DNA from: Thalassospira alkalitolerans
Lineage (GTDB): Bacteria > Pseudomonadota > Alphaproteobacteria > Rhodospirillales > Thalassospiraceae
Assembly: GCF_002115745.1 (NCBI RefSeq)
Contig: NZ_JFKB01000007.1
Location: 62,001 to 126,000, forward strand
Reading direction: 5' to 3'
DNA length: 64,000 nucleotides
Shown here piece by piece: positions 8,676 to 17,241 of the stretch. Position numbers and translations under genes: made by a program. Numbering within the stretch: the stretch's first letter is position 1; every line of letters starts with the position of its first letter. Below the pieces are notes generated by a model that saw only the letters and a program-made list of their open reading frames with translations, did not search any database and was not told the origin of the DNA.

Positions 8676-9413
8676 ATGACGAAAAATGTCTGGGTAAATA
8701 ACCATGTTACTGCGCAGGCCCGGTTGCGGCTGTTTTGTTTTCCGTTTGCCGGGGGCGGCGGGCTGGCCTATCGGCCCTGGTTGACGCAATTTCCATCTGA
8801 TGTTGATGTGATCCCCGTCAGTTTGCCGGGGCGCGAGCAGCGGTTTGGCGATCCGGTGATTGATGATCTTGCCACTATGGTTGCGGCCCTTGCCAATGGT
8901 TTGAAAAACTGTCTTGATCGACCGTTTGCCTTTTTCGGCTATTCGATGGGGGCCTTGATTGCCCATCATCTTGCCTGCCATCTGCAACAATCGGGGCAGG
9001 CGGTGCCGATGCATCTGTTTGTCGCTGCCCGGCGCGGGCCGACGATATCCGGGCACAGGCCGCCGCTTCATGGATTGCCCTCTGATGCGTTTTGGCAGGG
9101 GATTGCCCATTACGGTGGTACACCGCGCGAGATTTTGGACAACGCTGAATATCGCGATTTGTTTGAACCCAACCTGCGGGCAGATTTCAAACTTTCCGAA
9201 ACCGCCATATCATTGGGATTGCCCGTGCTATCTTGCCCCATTACGGCCTTTGGCGGGGCAGATGACCCCAATCCGGTGCCCATCGAACTGGATGACTGGG
9301 CGACGGCGACAGGGGGTGAATTTGCCAAGCATATCCTGCCGGGCGGGCATTTCTTTTTGCGCGATGCCGGGGATGATATTATCTATACCGTCAAGAATGC
9401 CTTGCTGGATTAG
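8676..9413 (+). CDS. Type II thioesterase (NRPS/PKS editing)
   Basis: A 245-residue alpha/beta hydrolase of the GrsT/RifR class. It begins with the typical LFCFPFAGGGG, has the nucleophile elbow GYSMG (Ser90), and ends with LPGGHFFLRD containing the catalytic His. These enzymes remove stalled or wrong acyl groups from carrier domains. I chose ATG 8676; a GTG at 8622 would add 18 residues but sits within a hairpin. Its neighbours are peptide exporters, so it most likely serves the NRPS-PKS at 23983-50455. It is convergent with the exporter operon. Confidence 0.9.
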   Translation: MTKNVWVNNHVTAQARLRLFCFPFAGGGGLAYRPWLTQFPSDVDVIPVSLPGREQRFGDPVIDDLATMVAALANGLKNCLDRPFAFFGYSMGALIAHHLACHLQQSGQAVPMHLFVAARRGPTISGHRPPLHGLPSDAFWQGIAHYGGTPREILDNAEYRDLFEPNLRADFKLSETAISLGLPVLSCPITAFGGADDPNPVPIELDDWATATGGEFAKHILPGGHFFLRDAGDDIIYTVKNALLD

Positions 9414-9454
9414 GTTCTGATCCGGGCTGTTCCGTTTCTGTCCGTTCCGTATCT

Positions 9455-11137
9455 TCAGGCCGATGCCCCGGCACGTCCGTCGATAAATTCACCGTCCCGC
9501 ACATGATAAATTCGGTCTGCCTGATCAAACCATCGATCATCATGGGTTACACAAATGATGATCTTGCCCTGATCGCGAAGCGCAGGCAGGATTTTTTCAT
9601 AGAACACAGACCGAAAATGCGGGTCCTGATCCGCCGCCCATTCATCCAGAACCAGAATGGGCTTTTCTTCCAACTGGGCGGCAATCAGGGCCAGTCGCTT
9701 GCGCTGTCCCTGCGAAAGGGCGGTTGTTGAAAATGCCCGCCCATCAAGGTCAACCTTGTCCTCGATCTCCATTTGCGCCAGCAACATCTTGACGCGGTCA
9801 GCATCAATTGTGTCGATGCCGTAAAGTTCGCGAAACAGATGGTAATCGGAAAGTACGGTCGCGAATTGATCGCGGTATTGCTGCAAGGCATTTGTCGGGA
9901 TCGGGCAGTCATTGACCGAAATCGTCCCGCTGGCAACCGGGCGCAAACCGATTAACAGTGCAATGATGGTTGATTTTCCGGCTCCGTTGCCGCCAGTGAT
10001 AAAGGTAATTTCACCCTTGTGAAACACGGCATTGATCGGGCCAACGGCAAAGCCCGGGCTGTCGGATGTGCCGGGATAGGCAAAGCGAATATCACGCAAG
10101 GCAAGTTCGTTGATATTGCCAAGGGCGGTTTGCAATTTCGCGGTGGCCTGTTTGGCTTTGTCGGTGGCAGGGGGGATTTTTGCATCGTGATCTTGGTGTT
10201 GGCCAAGGGCATCTTCAAGTTGATGGTCAATGTCATTGATCTTGCGAAGTGCAACATCGGCATCGCCAAAGCTTGGTACAGATGCCACCGCTGCACCGAT
10301 CGGGCCGATCATAAACAGGGCCGCTGTGGTGGTCTGTACGGCAACATCGTGATAGTCGGATGTAAAGATCGGAATGATAAACACCATCGCCGCCATCATG
10401 CCGTAAAATGCCAGTTGGATCAGGGCGAACTCACGCGACCACTGTGCCTTGACGGTTGATTTGGTATCACGCGCCCGGGTCGAACGATCATCAAGCCCCT
10501 TGATCAGCGCATCCCGGCGCTGACTGTTCATCTTGACTTCCTTAAAGCCCTGCAAAAGGTCGGTAAGGCCGCCAAACAAAAGGTTTTCGTCTTCAACCGC
10601 CGCCCGTGTCGCGGCATTGATGCGTCGGATACGTTGCAGGTGGATGGTCGAGACAACAATTGCCAGAACTGTAATCATCACAAAGGCAAAGGTCGACAGC
10701 CAGGCAAGATATACTGACACACAAATCAGCAGAACCACTTGCTGCACACCGTTCAGCATTAAGGGCAAGGCGCCGGATACGGTCTGCATTTCCTGTGTCA
10801 GCGCGGCTTGCACCGTGCCCTGGCCAACTTTGGCAAGGGTATCGGGGCCTGCCTTGCGTACACTGTCAAAAATTCTGAGCCGAAGTTCGTGCAGGATATG
10901 CTCGACCTCGGTGGCGATCATGTCGCTGGATTTCTTTTGTGCCCAGATATACCCGATCAGCGACAGCCCCATCATGGCCAAAAGCCGCATGCTTGCTTCG
11001 CCGTTTTCGGCCTGTTCGGTCGCCATATTGACGATAACCAGAACCATGGTGGTCGCAATCGATGCCAGCGATAATAAGGCAACAGCCAGTCGTAAATCGC
11101 TTCGGCTTTGGGATCGCAGAAGATCAAGAAGCAACAT
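9455..11137 (-). CDS. Cyclic-peptide ABC exporter, fused permease-ATPase (SyrD/PvdE-like), second of pair
   Basis: About 560 residues: an N-terminal exporter membrane domain of about six helices (to about residue 310) and a C-terminal ATPase. Walker A is GGNGAGKST, the signature is TALSQGQRKRL, and Walker B is PILVLDEWAADQDP. The EWAADQDP form is characteristic of the cyclic-peptide transporter family that moves NRPS peptides to the periplasm. The ATG at 11135-11137 lies just past the stop of its paralogue (11140), so the two are one operon. An upstream TTG would overlap that stop. A heterodimer with the neighbour is inferred from the pairing. Confidence 0.88.
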   Translation of the reverse strand: MLLLDLLRSQSRSDLRLAVALLSLASIATTMVLVIVNMATEQAENGEASMRLLAMMGLSLIGYIWAQKKSSDMIATEVEHILHELRLRIFDSVRKAGPDTLAKVGQGTVQAALTQEMQTVSGALPLMLNGVQQVVLLICVSVYLAWLSTFAFVMITVLAIVVSTIHLQRIRRINAATRAAVEDENLLFGGLTDLLQGFKEVKMNSQRRDALIKGLDDRSTRARDTKSTVKAQWSREFALIQLAFYGMMAAMVFIIPIFTSDYHDVAVQTTTAALFMIGPIGAAVASVPSFGDADVALRKINDIDHQLEDALGQHQDHDAKIPPATDKAKQATAKLQTALGNINELALRDIRFAYPGTSDSPGFAVGPINAVFHKGEITFITGGNGAGKSTIIALLIGLRPVASGTISVNDCPIPTNALQQYRDQFATVLSDYHLFRELYGIDTIDADRVKMLLAQMEIEDKVDLDGRAFSTTALSQGQRKRLALIAAQLEEKPILVLDEWAADQDPHFRSVFYEKILPALRDQGKIIICVTHDDRWFDQADRIYHVRDGEFIDGRAGASA

Positions 11138-11139
11138 GA

Positions 11140-12789
11140 TCAAATCCTTCCGCGTGGATCGTTGCGGTCAAGCTCATGCAGGGTTCCGCCTTCAAGATGC
11201 AGGCGACGATCCGCCGCATCGAAATAATGGTCATCATGGGTTACGGCGATAATGGTCGTGCCGCGGGCTTTGATTTGCGGCAGAATTTCGTAATAGAATT
11301 TCTTGCGAAACTGCGGGTCCTGATCCGCCGCCCATTCATCCAGCACCATGACCGGACGATGTTCCAGAATAGCAGTTATCAGGCCAAGTCGTTTACGTTG
11401 TCCGGCCGAAAGCGCAATGGTCACAAACTTTCCATCGCGAATGCCCGTTACATGCGAAAGTTCAAACAGATTAAGCCAATGATTGGCTTCTTCCGGATCA
11501 ATTTCGGGAATCCCATGCAGGTCGGAAAACAGGTGAAAATCGGAAAACACCGTCGCGATCTTGTTGCGGAAAGATGCAATGTTTTGTGTGCCAAGCTGGA
11601 TGTCATCATAGCGGATTGTGCCAGATACCGGACGGTAAAGGGCTGTTAGAAGCTTGATCAGGGTTGATTTCCCGGCCCCGTTTCCGCCGGTGACAAAAAT
11701 CAGTTCGCCCTTTTTGATGGCAAGACTGATCGGGCCGAGAACAAAACCATGGCGCGGATCGCGATTGGGATAGGTAAAGCTGACATCCTCAAACGCAATA
11801 CTTTTAAACGTATCGGGCAGCTTGGTCCCATCGTCGACAATCGGTTCCTTGATGGCGCGCAAATCCTTTGATAGCACTACCATGCGCTGTGCAGCCTGTT
11901 CGGCAGAACCCAAGACTGTCATGGCCTGAACCACCGTGCTGATCGGGCCGATCATAAACAAAACAGCGGTGCTGACTTTTGAAATGGTTGTGCTGAAATT
12001 CTCGGCATAGACCGGAACGATAAACACAATCACGGCCAAAAGGATGTAAAAGGCGGTCATGCCCATGATCATCTGACGGAATGTCAGGCTGTGGGTTTCC
12101 GCACCGATCTGTTCTTTTTCAAGGGAATTGATACGGAATGACTCATAAAGCGCATTGCTGCGCAAAGACCACATCCGAACTTCCTTGATGCCGGAAAACA
12201 GGTCGGCGACCTTGCCAAATAATTCGGTTTTGACCTGATGGAGCTTGCCAAACCATGCGGTCAGAGTTTTGCCCATACGCAGATAAACCACCACGCCAAG
12301 TCCGATCACCAAAATGATCAGGAAAAACGCCAGCATGGAAAGCCAAAATACATAGATCATCACCGCGATAACCAGCAGCAGGGAGCGGAATGACATCCCG
12401 ATCATATGCGAGTTTTGCGAAATGACCTGTGTGCTTTGGGTGATGCTGTCAAACAGTCTGGACTGGCCAAAGGTTTCAAGCTGGGCGAAATCCGCATGAG
12501 CAAGCTGATCCAGAAGCTTTTTGCGGACCTTGTCTATGCCCTGTTCGATCTGGGTCGAAATATTGCTGAGCAAATAGACTTCAGCCAGAAAATAGACGAT
12601 GGCCAAGGCGATAAAACCACCGGCCAAAAGCCAGTCAACCTGATCGACACCGTTATCTGAAATTTCCTCGGCGGCGGTATTAACCAGCCCCAGCAACACG
12701 GCACTGCCCGCACCGGAAAGCGCCCCGGCAACAGCAAGCCGGGCCATCAGTCTGTTATCTCCCCAGGACAACAGTTCCAGCAATTTCAT
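11140..12789 (-). CDS. Cyclic-peptide ABC exporter, fused permease-ATPase (SyrD/PvdE-like), first of pair
   Basis: A 549-residue paralogue of the downstream exporter. It has an N-terminal membrane domain (about residues 15-300), then an ATPase with GGNGAGKST (Walker A), ALSAGQRKRLGL (signature), and PVMVLDEWAADQDPQ (Walker B). The two proteins share layout and motifs but are clearly diverged, which suggests a heterodimer rather than a recent duplication. The family normally exports siderophores or lipopeptides made by NRPSs, which matches the assembly line in the same window. It is first in its operon, with 144 bases upstream before the lyase gene. Confidence 0.88.
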   Translation of the reverse strand: MKLLELLSWGDNRLMARLAVAGALSGAGSAVLLGLVNTAAEEISDNGVDQVDWLLAGGFIALAIVYFLAEVYLLSNISTQIEQGIDKVRKKLLDQLAHADFAQLETFGQSRLFDSITQSTQVISQNSHMIGMSFRSLLLVIAVMIYVFWLSMLAFFLIILVIGLGVVVYLRMGKTLTAWFGKLHQVKTELFGKVADLFSGIKEVRMWSLRSNALYESFRINSLEKEQIGAETHSLTFRQMIMGMTAFYILLAVIVFIVPVYAENFSTTISKVSTAVLFMIGPISTVVQAMTVLGSAEQAAQRMVVLSKDLRAIKEPIVDDGTKLPDTFKSIAFEDVSFTYPNRDPRHGFVLGPISLAIKKGELIFVTGGNGAGKSTLIKLLTALYRPVSGTIRYDDIQLGTQNIASFRNKIATVFSDFHLFSDLHGIPEIDPEEANHWLNLFELSHVTGIRDGKFVTIALSAGQRKRLGLITAILEHRPVMVLDEWAADQDPQFRKKFYYEILPQIKARGTTIIAVTHDDHYFDAADRRLHLEGGTLHELDRNDPRGRI

Positions 12790-12933
12790 TTGTTTGCAGT
12801 CCCCAATGAGCCCGGATTGGTAAATTGTGTATCGTTCATTATGACTGTAGCCGCGCCCCGCGAGACTGTCTAGTCGATGGCATATGATCGACGGTTTTTC
12901 ACGCAGAAAGTGCCCCGATGTTGTGTTGTGCTG

Positions 12934-14001
12934 TTATGGGGCGGGGATCGCCCCTTCGCTGTTCACCACAAGCACCTCGCTCTGGGTGTTCAAGCCAAAA
13001 CGCTTTCTGAGTTCGGCGCTTTTTGCCACATGCCAAAGCCCGGCAATCCCGGCGATCCCGGTATCCCATGTATCAAGCGGTTGATCGTCATTGATCCCGG
13101 ATGAAAGCCTGTCTTGAACCTGTTTTGCAACGTCATCGTTGATTGCAATGCTGTCCTTGCAAACCGCGCGTAAAATCTCGAAGGCCGGAAAACTTGGACG
13201 CCCGCAAGACAGCCCGATCATGCGGGTTAAAAGTTTGCCCGGAACCGATGTTAGTTTGTTCTTGGCAAGGCTGGCCTTAATGCAGGCGGCATTTGTTGCC
13301 TCGACCGAATAGACATTGGGTTTTTGTCCGCTTTCATGCCAAAGCCCCATCGCGCATCCTGCGGCCATGCCACCAACCCCGCATTGCAGGAAAACATGGC
13401 TTGGAATGCTGTTGGTGCGTTGAAGCTGGCGGGTGCATTCAATGCCCAAAACGGCATAACCGGCCATGATGTCACGCGTAACGTCAAGGGTGTCACCGTA
13501 ATCGGTATCGGTGATCAAAAGGATATTTTGGGATTTTGCCGCCGCTTCGGCGGCGACAACGGCATCGTCATAAGTGCCCTTGATCCGGATGATTTCAGCA
13601 CCGTTATTGACGATGCGCTGAATGCGGGCCTGATCGACGTCGCTGCCGACATAGATTTGCGCATGGCAGCCAAACTTTTGTGCCGCCCACGCAACGGCAA
13701 GACCATGATTGCCATCGGTTGCGGCAATTGCCGTATAGTCCGCACATTGCGGGCTTCCCGGTGTCAGACCGCGCTTCAAAAGTTGCTGTTTCAAGCCATA
13801 GGGGGCGCCAAGTGCCTTAACCCCCCCCAGACCAAATCGCTTGCTCTCATCTTTGATCCAGACCGCACCAAGATCAAGTTCACGGGCAAGGCCAGGTGCT
13901 GGGATCAGCGGACTTTGTTGATATTCCAACCAGGAAGATATCAGGTCAAATGCCTGATATATGTCTTCGCGCCCGGGTTTCAGGGCGTCTATGGTTGTCA
14001 T
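12934..14001 (-). CDS. Diaminopropionate ammonia-lyase-like PLP enzyme (fold type II)
   Basis: A 355-residue PLP enzyme of fold type II. The PLP lysine lies in KRFGLGGVKALGAPYG, the substrate loop is in AATDGNHGLAVAWAA, and the phosphate-binding loop is CGVGGMAAG; NSEGAIPAP closes the active site. The FGL-x-x-x-KALG arrangement and the ATDGNHG loop match diaminopropionate ammonia-lyase (YgeX) more than threonine deaminase or cysteine synthase. At 355 residues it is shorter than YgeX (about 400). GGAGAA six bases before the ATG supports the start. Beside NRPS exporters it may shape supply of a non-protein amino acid or degrade one; the substrate is not readable. Confidence 0.75.
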   Translation of the reverse strand: MTTIDALKPGREDIYQAFDLISSWLEYQQSPLIPAPGLARELDLGAVWIKDESKRFGLGGVKALGAPYGLKQQLLKRGLTPGSPQCADYTAIAATDGNHGLAVAWAAQKFGCHAQIYVGSDVDQARIQRIVNNGAEIIRIKGTYDDAVVAAEAAAKSQNILLITDTDYGDTLDVTRDIMAGYAVLGIECTRQLQRTNSIPSHVFLQCGVGGMAAGCAMGLWHESGQKPNVYSVEATNAACIKASLAKNKLTSVPGKLLTRMIGLSCGRPSFPAFEILRAVCKDSIAINDDVAKQVQDRLSSGINDDQPLDTWDTGIAGIAGLWHVAKSAELRKRFGLNTQSEVLVVNSEGAIPAP

Positions 14002-14187
14002 TCATTTCTCCGAATTTTGGCAAGAGCTTGGTTTGTTTTTTGATATTGTTATGGTTTATGAGGTGCAGATAATGTCGCGTCAAATGCAAACTGAATATCA
14101 ACGATTGTGTTATGTTGTTGTGAACAAGCGCATTAATTTATCTTCGCTCTCGACGTTCTTCCTTGCGATCCTTTAGACTGCAAAAAA

Positions 14188-15519
14188 ATGGCCCATGTAA
14201 CAAATCATGTGTGGAACAGATTGCGCCCTGAATTCAGCATCAAATCGATTGTGACCAATACGCTTGTTTGCGCCCTTGCGCTGATGGGGGCGTCATTTTG
14301 TGCCTATGCACAAGACAGCGCGCCAGTTGAGAACGGGGCTGAAAATACGGCCTTGGATACGTCAACGGCCCAGGTTTTGCCCAATATCGATATTGATCGC
14401 TTCGATGATATTCCGCGCGAACAGATGACCGTCAATCCGGATATGATTGACGGGATGATCTATAAGCCAGATGCCATCCCATTATCGCAATACCGCCGGA
14501 AAACCAACGATCCATCCAGTCTGGTGGCGTACAGTAATACCGGTATGATGGCAGATGGCCAAACCGTGCGATCCTATTACGCCGCGATCTATAGTGGCAG
14601 CACCAGCGGGGTCTATTTCAATGTCGCCGCCCAGATTTGCGAGATGATGGAACGTACGTTCGAGCGCCACCGTGTTCATTGTGTTCCGTTGCGATCCCAA
14701 GGGGTTGGCAGCAATATCCGCCTGATGAAAGAAGGTCGGGTGCAATTGACGATCGTGCAATCGAACAATAATTGGGAAGCCCAAAAAGGCATCGTCCCCA
14801 TTCCCGGTGCACGTTCGGTGATGTCGTTGCATGATGAAATGGGGTTGCTGGTGGTTCGCAATGATTCGGGGATTGAATCTGTTGGCGACCTGCGGGGTAA
14901 ACGCATCAATATCGGGCCCGAAGGATCGGCATCGCGTGAATTGTGGCTTGAACTTCTGTCGCGATATGGTCTTTCGCTTGATGATCTGGAAACGGTTTAT
15001 AGCGTCGCCCAAGACTATAACACTTTGGGTATCTGCGAAGATTACATTGATGCGTTCGGGCTATGGATCGGACATCCGGCTTCGCTGATCGAAGACGCGC
15101 TTGCATGCGAGGCACGGGTTGTCGGTATGGGCGGGCCGTTGACCGATGAAATGGTCAAGGCCAATCAGTATTTCTTTAATCAGGTTTTACCGGCCAAAAC
15201 ATATTCCGCACAGGAAAAAGCCATTTCATCATATGGCTTTAAGGCGTCCCTGATCGCCTATGAACCGGCTGATCCCTATGTGGTATATTGGATCACGCGG
15301 ATCATTCACGAAAATATCGGGCTGATGAAGCAACTGTATCCGGCATTTGGCAGCGTGGTTGTGGAAGACATGTTTAAAAAGGGCAATTTCCTGCCCTTCC
15401 ACAAAGGGGCGGCCTGCTATTGGGAAACCGATGCGCATGCCTGTGACTGGCAAAAATATTACCATCAGGTCGATCCAAACAGACCGCCGAAACCAGATTA
15501 CAGCGATCAGAAAAAATAA
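14188..15519 (+). CDS. TAXI-family TRAP solute-binding protein, orphan
   Basis: A 443-residue exported protein with a signal peptide (about residues 20-48, ending near CAYAQ) and a TAXI-type binding domain starting around YYAAIYSGSTSGVYFN. Conserved segments include RVQLTIVQSNNNW, LRGKRINIGPEGSASRE and AFGLWIGHP. These proteins bind organic acids or amino acids in the periplasm for a TRAP transporter. No TRAP permease gene lies nearby, so it may pass its ligand to a distant permease or act in sensing. There is a divergent 186-base AT-rich region shared with the lyase gene. It is convergent with the acetyltransferase, with 13 bases between. Confidence 0.87.
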   Translation: MAHVTNHVWNRLRPEFSIKSIVTNTLVCALALMGASFCAYAQDSAPVENGAENTALDTSTAQVLPNIDIDRFDDIPREQMTVNPDMIDGMIYKPDAIPLSQYRRKTNDPSSLVAYSNTGMMADGQTVRSYYAAIYSGSTSGVYFNVAAQICEMMERTFERHRVHCVPLRSQGVGSNIRLMKEGRVQLTIVQSNNNWEAQKGIVPIPGARSVMSLHDEMGLLVVRNDSGIESVGDLRGKRINIGPEGSASRELWLELLSRYGLSLDDLETVYSVAQDYNTLGICEDYIDAFGLWIGHPASLIEDALACEARVVGMGGPLTDEMVKANQYFFNQVLPAKTYSAQEKAISSYGFKASLIAYEPADPYVVYWITRIIHENIGLMKQLYPAFGSVVVEDMFKKGNFLPFHKGAACYWETDAHACDWQKYYHQVDPNRPPKPDYSDQKK

Positions 15520-15532
15520 CGTTTCTTGTGGT

Positions 15533-16210
15533 TTATCGGCCCGCAACCCAACCGATACGGGGCACAGAATGCGGGGCTGAATATTGGCAATATTGACCGA
15601 TATACCCATCGTCCAGCAGCTTTTGACAGGTGACAAGATCGGTGCTGTCACACCAGATTGCCGGGGGTTGTGCCTGATTTGTTGATGGTGGCGTCTTTTG
15701 GTCTGCGGCCGGGGCAATATCGCGGCGCATTAAAAACCGGTCGCCGCCAAATTTTTGGATCAATCCCCGAATTGTCAAACCGGTCGAAATCATATTGAAC
15801 AGGCTGGCGGAATTGGCGGGGGCGACGGTGCTTAACGTGATGGATCGGCCAAGGTTTTTGGCAATATCAAGCCGGTGGTTGATCATGCGACGTTGCCATC
15901 CCTGTCCGCGCCATGCCGGATCGACTGCTGCACCATCAATATGGGCAACCTGATCAAATTGATCGGGGGAAAGACCGTGATCGATTCCGAAATTGGGATC
16001 TTCTTTGCGTGGGATACCCAATATGCAATAGGCCATCAGGCGATCCCCGGAAAACGCGCCAAAGATTTGTCCGCAGGCGTCAAGATGATCGGTGAAAAAC
16101 TGATCGGTCTCGGTGGCGGCCATTCCGGGGGCCAGTTCCGCCAGCATATCATGATGCAGGGCAATCACCGCGCCAAGCTGTGATTGGTCCAGCCGTATCA
16201 ATGGGATCAT
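15533..16210 (-). CDS. GNAT-family N-acetyltransferase, last gene of sensor-MFS operon
   Basis: A 225-residue protein with a GNAT fold: AHIDGAAVDPAWRGQGWQRRM holds the acetyl-CoA-binding Q/R-x-x-G-x-G/A motif region, followed by a beta-strand and NSASLFNMISTGL. After about residue 165 there is a tail with a Pro/Gln-rich linker and a Cys-containing end. The target is unknown. It overlaps the stop of the binding protein gene by ATGA, so it belongs to the same four-gene operon. Confidence 0.75.
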   Translation of the reverse strand: MIPLIRLDQSQLGAVIALHHDMLAELAPGMAATETDQFFTDHLDACGQIFGAFSGDRLMAYCILGIPRKEDPNFGIDHGLSPDQFDQVAHIDGAAVDPAWRGQGWQRRMINHRLDIAKNLGRSITLSTVAPANSASLFNMISTGLTIRGLIQKFGGDRFLMRRDIAPAADQKTPPSTNQAQPPAIWCDSTDLVTCQKLLDDGYIGQYCQYSAPHSVPRIGWVAGR

Positions 16211-17241
16211 TCGATGATTTCCGCATAGTCAAGCAACGCCAGCGGCGGATAGAGGTTTAGCTTGCGCGCGGCCGAAAGTCGCACAAGGTACGAAAACCGA
16301 TCCAGCGTTTCAATCGGGATATCTGCCGGTGAAACGCCGTCAATCAGGATTTCGGAAACCTTGCTTGCCGCAAGGCGCCCGACCAGTTCGTAACGGCTGA
16401 CAAGGCCCAGCATGGCCTGCCCATCGCGGACTTCAAGTTCGGTCGCGCTAAATGCCGCCAGCCCGTTGGCAAATCCGGCATCAGTCAAAATATCGCGGTA
16501 ATTGCCGATAAAGTTATCCGGCCCGATATATAAAATATCGGCCCCGCGTTTGGTCAGGCTGGCAACCGCCGGGCCGATGTCGTCCGGTGTGGGGGCCCGA
16601 TCTGTGCCAAGCGGTGCGGCCAGAACGTCAAACCCCATGGTTTTGCCAAGTTCGGTCAGATCATTGATGTTGGATACTGAATTGTCTTCAGCACTGTTAT
16701 AGACCACGCCAAGTTTGTCCATCGGGCGATAGGCCCGGATGGCGTTGATTTGTGCGGCTAGCGGCGCCATATGCGTGGCCCCGGTTACATTGGGGCGGCT
16801 TTGCCCCGTGGGGGCGGCGATCCCGGTTTTCCAGGGCGATGACACCATCACAAAGACAATTGGAAGCTCGGTGATGTTTTTGGCGGGATCGGCGGCGTTA
16901 TATTTGCCTGCAACGGCTGATGTAATTCCGGTGCCCCAAGTATAAACCAGATCAGGCGGGTTGTTGCGGATGTCGTCGATAATTCCCGGTATTTTCGATA
17001 AGTCACGCCCGATGTCATGAACGGTCAGTTCGACCGGAATGTTTTCTTCGCTGAAATAGGCGCGGAAGCCTTCTTCGACGCGGGTTTCGCCGCGCCACAG
17101 GATCATGGCAATCTTTAACGGTTCTTTGGCCGATTGTTGTGCATTGGCATCGGGGACAAAAAGACAGGCCAGTACGATCAGGGCGGTGAAAAGGCCGCCG
17201 GATCGCCAAATTCCGCCTTTGTCGGGACGTTGGGTTTTCAT
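16207..17241 (-). CDS. ABC-type substrate-binding protein (TrpX/PF04392-like), without a transporter
   Basis: A 344-residue exported protein with a signal peptide (LFTALIVLACLFVPDANAQ) and a periplasmic binding fold of the ABC_sub_bind type: PLKIAMILWRGETRVEEGF, DLVYTWGTGITSAV, and GADILYIGPDNFIGNYRDIL. Relatives such as TrpX bind aromatic or other small ligands for an ABC importer. Here no permease or ATPase follows. Instead the gene is locked by ATGA overlaps between a sensor-MFS fusion and an acetyltransferase, which suggests it feeds a ligand signal to the membrane sensors. That role is inference. Confidence 0.82.
   Translation of the reverse strand: MKTQRPDKGGIWRSGGLFTALIVLACLFVPDANAQQSAKEPLKIAMILWRGETRVEEGFRAYFSEENIPVELTVHDIGRDLSKIPGIIDDIRNNPPDLVYTWGTGITSAVAGKYNAADPAKNITELPIVFVMVSSPWKTGIAAPTGQSRPNVTGATHMAPLAAQINAIRAYRPMDKLGVVYNSAEDNSVSNINDLTELGKTMGFDVLAAPLGTDRAPTPDDIGPAVASLTKRGADILYIGPDNFIGNYRDILTDAGFANGLAAFSATELEVRDGQAMLGLVSRYELVGRLAASKVSEILIDGVSPADIPIETLDRFSYLVRLSAARKLNLYPPLALLDYAEIIE

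Noticed and set aside
12873-12892. GTCGAT/ATCGAC hairpin in the gap between lyase and exporter genes as a terminator
   Set aside because: Only 6-bp arms, and the T-run that follows is on the strand opposite to the genes.
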